Both the position numbers and the translations under genes were made by a program. Positions 4,973 through 10,347 of a stretch of DNA of 10,347 bases are shown piece by piece; position 1 is the stretch's first letter, and the number at the start of each line of letters is the position of its first letter. The notes below the pieces were generated by a model. That model saw only the letters and a program-made list of their open reading frames with translations. It was not told the origin of the DNA and did no database searches. Where the stretch lies: NCBI GenBank assembly GCA_030635415.1, contig DAOVYW010000066.1, positions 1-10,347 on the forward strand, read 5' to 3'. This stretch comes from Candidatus Firestoneibacteriota bacterium. GTDB lineage: Bacteria > Oederibacteriota > JAAXVQ01 > JAUVAV01.

Positions 4973-6466
4973 ATGGCGGCGAAAAAGATCTTCTCATACC
5001 TGATAATCTGTGGATCCGTACTGTATTTGGCGGGATGTCAATCCGGGAAGCCGGATACTAATCTAAAAAGGGAACTTACCGATGAAATGTTGGCGGAAGT
5101 AAAAGCCGAATTGCCGGCTGATTTGCTAATATCCCCGGATAACCGGAGAACAGCCTTTTCGCAGACTGCGGGAAAGAAGCAGGTAATGGTGGTGGACGGA
5201 CGTAAAAGCCGTCGTTTTGATCAAGTCGCGGGACTTATTTTCAGTCCCGACAGCCAACGAGCAATGTACGGCGTTCAGAATGGAAAAAAATGGTCTGTAA
5301 TCCTTGATGGTAAAATAAGCAAGCGTTATGTTAGTGTAGCAGGCTTAGTCTTCAGCCCTGACAGTAAACAGGCAGTTTATATTGCGGAAAACAGCGGCCG
5401 GGAATTTATGGTTATCAATGGCCGGGCGGGGCGGGGTTATCAAAAAGTATGGCCGCCGGTTTTCAGCACCAACGGCCGCCGGATGGCTTATCTCGCCCGG
5501 AGTGGGGTGAAAATATCTTTGGTAGTTAATGGCGTGAAAAGCCGGAATTACGATGAGATCGGGATGCCGGTCTTCAGCTTCGACGGAGAGCATATCGCTG
5601 TTCGAGTGAAGAACGGCCGGAAATGTTATATATTAAAGGATGGCATCAAGGGGAAAACTTACGCCTTGACAGGGGATCCGGTTTTCAGCCCGGACGGACG
5701 GCGTCTGGCATATTCCGTGGTGGATGGAATCAAGGAAATGGTAATCATAAATGAAAAAACGGGCGCGCCTTACGACGTAATTGAAAAAGGTTCTATCATT
5801 TTTAGTCCGGACAGCAAGCGTCTGGCTTTTGTTGCCCGGGAGGGCAAAAAAAAGCTGGTAGTAGTGGGTGACCAAGCTGGCCGGCCGTACGATGATATAC
5901 AGCCAGCCAGCGTGGTATTCAGCCCGGACAGCCGGCGTTTGGCTTACGTTGCCAAGCAGGGTAAGCAGTGGACCGCGGTTGTGGATAATCAGGCCGGAAA
6001 ACCTTTTGATAGCATAACAACTCCGGGCTTCAGTCCGGATAGCAAGCAAGTGGTATATGCCGCGGAGATCGAACGTAAGATGCTGGTAGTCGCAGATGGG
6101 AAACCGGGTCCGAAATTTGATTTTGTAAAACCCCCGGGTTTCAGTCCCGACAGCAGCAAACTGGTTTATCGGGCGAAAAAAGGCGATAAATTATTTATTG
6201 TGTCTAATGGAAAAAAGCATAAAACCTATGCTGATCTATGGCCGGTTATTTTCAGTCCGGACAGCCGTTATTTGATATATGTTGCTTCTCAGGACAAAAA
6301 ACGGATGGTGATTATTAATGGGCATGAAGGACCAAAATACAGTGATATTATTGAAGGGAATATTATATTTGTAGATGAAAACCGGATCTGCTATGCCGCG
6401 GCACAGACCGGGTCTAAGAGTGGGTATGAAATATATTATGTGGTTGAAAAAATATCTCTGCCCTAA
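4973..6466 (+). CDS. Lipoprotein with about 12 PD40/WD40-like beta-propeller repeats
   Basis: A 497-residue protein starting at ATG 4973. Residues 1-22 are a lipoprotein signal peptide (KK, a hydrophobic core, lipobox L19-A-G-C22), so the mature protein should be lipid-anchored at Cys22 in the inner or outer membrane. After a short linker, residues about 51 to the end consist of about 12 repeats of 36-39 residues. The core reads FSPDS+RLAYVA, then GKK, a VVVDG strand, and a YD-I end. PD40 blades of this kind occur in TolB and in many uncharacterised envelope proteins, where they form beta-propellers used for protein contacts. Repeats 4 and 5 have lost the SPD motif (FSTNG, FSFDG), and the last is divergent (IIFVDENRICYAA). 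No enzyme domain is attached and no Tol genes are adjacent, so a TolB assignment is not supported. It has its own promoter and sits alone. Confidence 0.85.
   Translation: MAAKKIFSYLIICGSVLYLAGCQSGKPDTNLKRELTDEMLAEVKAELPADLLISPDNRRTAFSQTAGKKQVMVVDGRKSRRFDQVAGLIFSPDSQRAMYGVQNGKKWSVILDGKISKRYVSVAGLVFSPDSKQAVYIAENSGREFMVINGRAGRGYQKVWPPVFSTNGRRMAYLARSGVKISLVVNGVKSRNYDEIGMPVFSFDGEHIAVRVKNGRKCYILKDGIKGKTYALTGDPVFSPDGRRLAYSVVDGIKEMVIINEKTGAPYDVIEKGSIIFSPDSKRLAFVAREGKKKLVVVGDQAGRPYDDIQPASVVFSPDSRRLAYVAKQGKQWTAVVDNQAGKPFDSITTPGFSPDSKQVVYAAEIERKMLVVADGKPGPKFDFVKPPGFSPDSSKLVYRAKKGDKLFIVSNGKKHKTYADLWPVIFSPDSRYLIYVASQDKKRMVIINGHEGPKYSDIIEGNIIFVDENRICYAAAQTGSKSGYEIYYVVEKISLP
5123..6463 (+). repeat. Internal protein-coding repeats, about 12 units of 111-117 bp
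   Basis: Successive units encode an FSPDS-type blade. The DNA core TTCAGYCCSGACAGC recurs (for example at about 5240, 5351, 5920 and 6250) but the rest of each unit has diverged at the nucleotide level. The repeats are therefore old domain duplications, not recent tandem copies. Confidence 0.85.
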
Positions 6467-6489
6467 CTAAATAGAGCGATGGCATTCAG

Positions 6490-6533
6490 CCGGCCGGCCG
6501 GTTTCCAGGACGCCGCGGGCCCTTGTTTTTTTT
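6490..6533 (+). terminator. Probable intrinsic terminator after the PD40 lipoprotein gene
   Basis: A GC-rich, self-complementary stretch (CGGCCGGCCGG at 6491-6501, then GCCGCGGGCCC at 6512-6522) is followed by TTG and eight T residues (6526-6533), starting about 24 nt after the stop. The exact stem is ambiguous, and an alternative CCGCG/CGCGG pairing spans the T-tract. Confidence 0.5.
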
Positions 6534-6662
6534 CGCGGTAAAAAAAAAACTATCTTTACTTACCATTTCAGGTTAATATTAATAAATTTCATTAGCCTCC
6601 ACTCCCTAAAAAGCAGGGATTGACTTGAGGAAATGAAGGTGGGGAGATTTTTTTAATAATTT

Positions 6663-8402
6663 ATGAGAATGAATCACAAGAGCCTTAAACAAACTATTTT
6701 TGTATTTATCTACACACTGGTTATCGGGGTTTGCCTTTTTAGTTTTATCCCCAGTTATTTTCAACAAAAGATTTTTTTGAAGGCCGAGTTTATGAAACGG
6801 GGAGAAGCCCTGGCAAAAAATCTTGCGTTTAACAGCCGGAAGCCTTTACAAAATAAGGATCAGAATCTTATGTACGCCTTGGTGGATGGTCTCATGAAAG
6901 AACCGGACATCCGCTGGGTGGCTATCAAGGATTCAGATGGCCGGATGTTAGTTCAAAATGGAGTGGATGGAATAAATTTAGACCGGGGGGATTATTCCGG
7001 TGATTTGAGTAAAGTGAGCATTAGGCATTTTAATCTCCCTAATCGAGAGCCCATTGTCGATATTCAAGTCGCGAGCCGTATTCAGGAGGATGTGTCTTAC
7101 AAAACTAAATCCACCTTGGAGTTGGAACTTCTGGAAGAAATCAATGAGCAGGAAGAAAGTTATACTGCCCGCATGCAAGAAATATTGTTGGGAACAGTTC
7201 ATGTCGGTATGTCGTTAAAAAGTCTCCGCGCCACGCAAACCAAGATCACGGTACAATTATTATTGATTTTTCTCGCGGCGCTGGGTTTGAGTACCTTGAT
7301 AGGACGGTATTTTGCCGATCTGTTTTTAAAGCCGATCAACCAAGTGGTCACGGTAATGGAAGACATAGCTTCACAGCGCGGCGATCTTACGCGGCGGATA
7401 AAAATTGATCGGGAAGATGAGTTGGGGAGACTGGCTAAACATTTCAATATTTTCATAGAAAATATTCGGCAGATTATTTTGCATACCATTTCCCTGATGG
7501 ACCGCATGAATACCTCTTTGGAGGAGATTTCCGCAACGGCCGAGCAATTAAATGCCACGGCGGATAATATCAATGCCAATGTCCAGTCATTTACGAATGA
7601 CTTGCAGCAACAGGACGAAGACATCAAGCTGACAACCAGCAAGATTAGTCAAGTAGCTGCGAATTTGCTGGAGGTCACGCAAAAATCGGAAAAAGCCGCT
7701 TATATTTTTGAAGAGACCGAAGAGGTATCTCAACGGGGGCGGGAAACGGTTCAGTCTTCAGTTGTGAAAATAAATGGAATTGCGGAGAATATGACGATTA
7801 TCGACCAGCGCATGGATGTGTTAACCACAACCCTGGATAAAATCGGAAATTTTGTTGAATCTATTCACGATATATCGTCCCAAACTAACCTGCTTTCATT
7901 AAATGCCGCCATTGAGGCGGCCCGGGCCGGAGAAGCCGGGCGGGGTTTCTCGGTAGTAGCGGAGGAGGTAAGGAAATTAGCGGAAAATGCCGCCAACGCT
8001 TCGGACAGCATCCATGCTATGATTTCCAAAATTCAGAAGGAAACCAAGGCTACTACTGAAGCAACGAGCAAAGGGACAAGTTCCGCCCGGGAAGGCCGCG
8101 ATGCCGTGCATAAGGCCGGTAAATCGCTGGAAGACATATTGAGGAAATCAAACGACGCGGCCATGCTTTCGGTGGAAGTTAATAAAAATATGCGGGAACA
8201 ATCGGACGTGCTTAAATCCATGATGGAACGTATTCGTAATTTTCAACAATTAGGCCGGAATAATTTCGAGGGCGCTGAAAGCATGGCGGCGGGTGTTGAG
8301 GAACAAACCGTTTCCCTCCAACAGATTAGTAATGCCATACAGAACTTGAGTGAGGATGGAATGAAGTTGAAAAAGATGATTGTGGAATTTAAAGTGAATT
8401 GA
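6663..8402 (+). CDS. Methyl-accepting chemotaxis protein (transmembrane chemoreceptor)
   Basis: A 579-residue protein. TM1 is about residues 11-30, the periplasmic sensor about 31-193, TM2 about 194-216 and HAMP about 217-270 (FLKPINQVVTVMEDIA, then DLTRRI and EDELGRLAKHF). The cytoplasmic coiled coil is about 280-575. The signalling tip at 403-440 contains the canonical SSQTNLLSLNAAIEAARAGE followed by GRGFSVVAEEVRKLA, the part that contacts CheA and CheW. The sensor looks like a single Cache-type domain (WVAIKDSDGRMLVQNG, closing strand LGTVHVGMSLKSL) with an acidic helical insertion at about 148-172. No C-terminal CheR/CheB-binding pentapeptide is present (end EFKVN). No che genes are nearby, so it must work with signalling proteins encoded elsewhere. 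GGGGAG at 6641-6646 is 16 nt from the ATG at 6663, rather far. ATG 6669 is an alternative start that changes only two residues. Confidence 0.95.
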   Translation: MRMNHKSLKQTIFVFIYTLVIGVCLFSFIPSYFQQKIFLKAEFMKRGEALAKNLAFNSRKPLQNKDQNLMYALVDGLMKEPDIRWVAIKDSDGRMLVQNGVDGINLDRGDYSGDLSKVSIRHFNLPNREPIVDIQVASRIQEDVSYKTKSTLELELLEEINEQEESYTARMQEILLGTVHVGMSLKSLRATQTKITVQLLLIFLAALGLSTLIGRYFADLFLKPINQVVTVMEDIASQRGDLTRRIKIDREDELGRLAKHFNIFIENIRQIILHTISLMDRMNTSLEEISATAEQLNATADNINANVQSFTNDLQQQDEDIKLTTSKISQVAANLLEVTQKSEKAAYIFEETEEVSQRGRETVQSSVVKINGIAENMTIIDQRMDVLTTTLDKIGNFVESIHDISSQTNLLSLNAAIEAARAGEAGRGFSVVAEEVRKLAENAANASDSIHAMISKIQKETKATTEATSKGTSSAREGRDAVHKAGKSLEDILRKSNDAAMLSVEVNKNMREQSDVLKSMMERIRNFQQLGRNNFEGAESMAAGVEEQTVSLQQISNAIQNLSEDGMKLKKMIVEFKVN

Positions 8403-8415
8403 GCCGCGACCATCC

Positions 8416-8453
8416 ATTGCCGGATTAAAAAGTATTTTGGCGGGCAATATTTT
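8416..8453 (+). terminator. Weak stem-loop after the chemoreceptor gene
   Basis: ATTGCC (8416-8421) pairs with GGCAAT (8443-8448) across a 21-nt loop, followed by ATTTT. The stem is short and the loop long, so termination here is only possible, not shown. Confidence 0.25.
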
Positions 8454-8511
8454 GGAAGTAAAAATGTATAGTATATTGGTGCATTTCAATCAATATCTCT
8501 TCCGAAAATCA

Positions 8512-8539
8512 TTGACAAAATAATGGTTGTACGTAAAAT
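8512..8539 (+). promoter_or_regulatory. Promoter of the tRNA-tig cluster
   Basis: A perfect TTGACA (8512-8517) is followed after 16 nt by TAAAAT (8534-8539), one mismatch from consensus. It lies about 55 nt upstream of the tRNA-His gene and is the only strong promoter seen ahead of the four tRNAs, so they and possibly tig are likely one transcript. Confidence 0.7.
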
Positions 8540-8593
8540 ATTTTATTTTTGAAAGCGGATTCTTTTAGCGGAAAGATTTATTTCCACTGCCAT

Positions 8594-8671
8594 GGTGGGC
8601 GTAGCTCAGTTGGTTAGAGTGCTAGGTTGTGGTCCTGGAGGCCGCGGGTTCGAGTCCCGTCGCCCACCCCA
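8594..8671 (+). tRNA. tRNA-His (GTG anticodon)
   Basis: The acceptor stem GTGGGCG (8595-8601) pairs with CGCCCAC (8661-8667). The anticodon stem CTAGG/CCTGG encloses the loop TTGTGGT with GTG at 8629-8631, and the T arm is GCGGG/CCCGT around TTCGAGT. Both histidine identity features are present: a G at -1 (8594) opposite C73 (8668). CCA is encoded (8669-8671). A small hairpin TTCCC/GGGAA (8674-8690) follows in the 107-nt spacer to the next tRNA. Confidence 0.97.
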
Positions 8672-8778
8672 GCTTCCCGTTGTGTGGGAATAAGAGTATT
8701 TGAGTGTTAGAGAGAGTGGATGAAGAGAAAAATTCAAGTGGGGAGCTATTTTCAAATTGCTACTTTCTGTCCAGAAAT

Positions 8779-8854
8779 GCGCCTGTAGCTCAGTGGATAG
8801 AGCAACGGCCTCCGAAGCCGTGTGTCGGACGTTCAATTCGTCTCAGGCGCGCCA
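8779..8854 (+). tRNA. tRNA-Arg (CCG anticodon)
   Basis: The acceptor stem GCGCCTG (8779-8785) pairs with CAGGCGC (8844-8850), the discriminator is G and CCA is encoded (8852-8854). The anticodon stem ACGGC/GCCGT encloses CTCCGAA with CCG at 8812-8814. The T arm GGACG/CGTCT includes one G-T pair. It reads the codon CGG. Confidence 0.96.
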
Positions 8855-8865
8855 GGATGAATTTT

Positions 8866-8941
8866 GGGTGCTTAGCTCAGCTGGTAGAGCAGCTGACTCT
8901 TAATCAGCGGGCCACAGGTTCGATCCCTGTAGCACCCACCA
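8866..8941 (+). tRNA. tRNA-Lys (CTT anticodon)
   Basis: The acceptor stem GGGTGCT (8866-8872) pairs with AGCACCC (8931-8937), the discriminator is A and CCA is encoded (8939-8941). The anticodon stem GCTGA/TCAGC encloses CTCTTAA with CTT at 8899-8901. It lies only 11 nt after tRNA-Arg, so the two are processed from one precursor. Confidence 0.97.
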
Positions 8942-9010
8942 AAGTTATGCTCTCTCCGGCGGAATTTCCCCGGCGGGAATTATTATATAGAGGAAGGGAG
9001 TGAAAAATAA

Positions 9011-9093
9011 GCGAGGGTGGTGGAACTGGCAGACACGCTAGACTTAGGATCTAGTGCTTCGGCATGCGGGTTCAACTCCCGCCCCTCGCACCA
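9011..9093 (+). tRNA. tRNA-Leu (TAG anticodon)
   Basis: The acceptor stem GCGAGGG (9011-9017) pairs with CCCTCGC (9083-9089), the discriminator is A and CCA is encoded (9091-9093). The anticodon stem CTAGA/TCTAG encloses CTTAGGA with TAG at 9045-9047. The long variable arm TGCTTCGGCA is the class II feature expected for leucine. The mature 3' end lies 7 nt before the tig start codon. Confidence 0.97.
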
Positions 9094-9100
9094 GTTGATT

Positions 9101-10347
9101 ATGATAAAAGTGGAAATTAAGGAAAAAAGTGAGACTACAAAAATTTTAAAGGTGGAACTTCCGCCGGAAGATGTAGATGCGCAATTTGAGAAAGTAACCA
9201 GTAAGTTTAGAAAAAAAGCATCTCTGCCGGGTTTCCGGCAGGGAAAGGTTCCTTGGGACGTCATTGCCAAAACCTATTCCCGGCAGATTTATGAGGAGGT
9301 GCTCGAACATCTTTTTCATAACTCCTATCGTCAGGCCTTGGACCAGACAAAGTTGGCGCCCATTCAGTCTCCGCGGTTGGAGAAAATGGAGTTAAAAAAA
9401 GGAGAACCATTACGTTACGAGATTACCCTGGAAGTTTTACCCAAGGTAAAACTTCCAAGTTATAAACGTATCAAGCTGAAGTCTTCTAAAAACAGGATTT
9501 CCCAGGATGAAATTCAAGGGGCGTTGGAAAATCTCCGTCAACATAACGCCGTGCTTGAATCTGTAGAGGGGAGAGTTTCCCAAACCGGCGATGTTTTGTT
9601 AATTGATTTTATAGGCTGTAAAAACCAACAGCCTTTACCCGGGGTTAAAGCCGAGGGCTATAATCTGGAGTTGGGTTCCGGTCGGGCGATAGCGGCTTTT
9701 GAAAGCAATCTTATCGGTATGGCGGTTGGCGAAACCAGGACCTTTGAGGGTGATTTCCCGGAAGACTATCACGCAACGGAACTGGCCGGCCAAACTATTG
9801 AATTTACGGTAACGCTTAAGGCGCTGCAGGAGAAAAAAATGGCGGAATTAAATGATGATTTTGCCAGAGATTTGGGGCCTTTCAAGGATTTGCCGGCTTT
9901 GCAAGAGCAAATAAAACAAGACTTGGAAGCGGAAAAAGAGCGGCAAAACCGTGATCATCTCCACGGCCAGGTTATGCAGGAATTAGGCCGTGCCGCACAA
10001 GTGAAAATACCGGAAGTTTTAATTGAACAGTCATTAGCCAATATGTTTGAAGACCGGCAAAGCCGCCCGGTTCGGGAAAAACAGACCGGAGACACAAATG
10101 ATGTTGTGCCGGAAGAGTTTAGAAAACAAAACCGGCCGGAGGTGGAATTGCTGTTGAAAGCCCGGTTGGCGGTGCGTGAAATAGCAATTTGTGAAAAAAT
10201 AGACATAACGGGGGAGGAAATGGAAGCCGAGGTCGGGAGAATGGCCCGTGCCTCCCGTCCAAGCGTTGCGCCGGTAAAGGAGTACATCGCAAAAAAACAG
10301 CATAGCAATGAACTACAGGAAAGGCTGCGCGATAATAAGGTCCTGGA
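9101..10347 (+). CDS. tig: Trigger factor, ribosome-bound chaperone (3' end outside window)
   Basis: The frame is open from ATG 9101 to the window edge (415 residues), and the family is usually about 430-450 residues, so only the C-terminal tip is missing. The N-terminal ribosome-binding domain (about 1-120) starts MIKVEIKEKSETTKILKVEL and carries the signature GFRQGKVP at 44-51, the loop that docks on ribosomal protein L23 beside the exit tunnel. An FKBP-like PPIase domain (about 155-245) follows: GDVLLIDFIG, then LGSGRAIAAFESNLIGMAVG and TIEFTVTLKAL. The helical C-terminal chaperone arms start near 247 (MAELNDDFARDLG). The N-terminus fits the family exactly, so the start is secure, yet no ribosome-binding site is seen and tRNA-Leu ends 7 nt upstream. 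In many bacteria clpP and clpX follow tig, and this lies beyond the window. Confidence 0.97.
   Translation, partial: MIKVEIKEKSETTKILKVELPPEDVDAQFEKVTSKFRKKASLPGFRQGKVPWDVIAKTYSRQIYEEVLEHLFHNSYRQALDQTKLAPIQSPRLEKMELKKGEPLRYEITLEVLPKVKLPSYKRIKLKSSKNRISQDEIQGALENLRQHNAVLESVEGRVSQTGDVLLIDFIGCKNQQPLPGVKAEGYNLELGSGRAIAAFESNLIGMAVGETRTFEGDFPEDYHATELAGQTIEFTVTLKALQEKKMAELNDDFARDLGPFKDLPALQEQIKQDLEAEKERQNRDHLHGQVMQELGRAAQVKIPEVLIEQSLANMFEDRQSRPVREKQTGDTNDVVPEEFRKQNRPEVELLLKARLAVREIAICEKIDITGEEMEAEVGRMARASRPSVAPVKEYIAKKQHSNELQERLRDNKVL

Noticed and set aside
5633..6049. Minus-strand 138-residue open frame with repeating AVRAEN-like segments
   Set aside because: The apparent repeats are the antisense of the PD40 blade codons.
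6555..6582. TTTACT and TATTAA, 16 nt apart, as a promoter for the chemoreceptor gene
   Set aside because: Two mismatches in each box in an AT-rich stretch is too weak. No flagellar sigma28-type boxes were seen either.
7199..7642. Minus-strand 147-residue open frame opposite the chemoreceptor
   Set aside because: It is antisense to a clear HAMP/coiled-coil coding region and its residues mirror the receptor's codon pattern. It is a shadow frame.
8606..9270. Open frames on both strands across 8606-9270
   Set aside because: They read through the tRNA genes (and on the minus strand into the start of tig). The structured RNAs and the trigger factor reading explain the sequence.

Overview
The window reads as a chromosomal segment from a diderm (Gram-negative-type) bacterium, probably of a poorly cultured lineage. 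Support for an outer membrane comes from a signal-peptide protein with the strand pattern and terminal Phe of an outer-membrane barrel, a second secreted Gly-rich protein ending in Phe, and a lipoprotein with a clean lipobox. The genes share similar codon habits, and no phage, plasmid or transposase gene is visible. The phylum cannot be fixed from the sequence alone. The tRNA-His/Arg/Lys/Leu block running into the trigger factor gene is the best conserved-synteny clue.

Left part (1-2650): the 3' part of a Lys/Glu-rich gene that opens with a 15-bp tandem repeat (AKAEQ in protein). It is followed after 7 nt by a 420-residue protein joining a STAS anti-anti-sigma-like domain, an Ig-like beta domain, a four-Cys zinc ribbon and an RsbW-like ATPase in one chain. 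This looks like a partner-switch module in cis and is the most unusual gene here. A convergent gene encodes a small secreted glycine-zipper protein.

Middle (2650-4955): a predicted outer-membrane beta-barrel gene with a GTG start, preceded by a perfect 10-bp hairpin and followed by a strong intrinsic terminator. Directly after the terminator lies a 456-bp non-coding element with 15-bp terminal inverted repeats. It contains two 123-bp direct repeats, each able to fold into a hairpin, and resembles a MITE or composite intergenic repeat.

Right part (4955-10347): a lipoprotein built from about 12 PD40/WD40-like repeats, with a good sigma70-type promoter 128 nt upstream of its start. Next is an orphan methyl-accepting chemotaxis protein with no che genes beside it. 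Then comes a promoter followed by tRNA-His(GTG), tRNA-Arg(CCG), tRNA-Lys(CTT) and tRNA-Leu(TAG), and finally trigger factor (tig), which starts only 7 nt after the tRNA-Leu CCA end and runs off the window. The regulatory switch, the chemoreceptor and the envelope proteins suggest a region mostly concerned with sensing and envelope functions next to a housekeeping block, but nothing ties them into a single operon.
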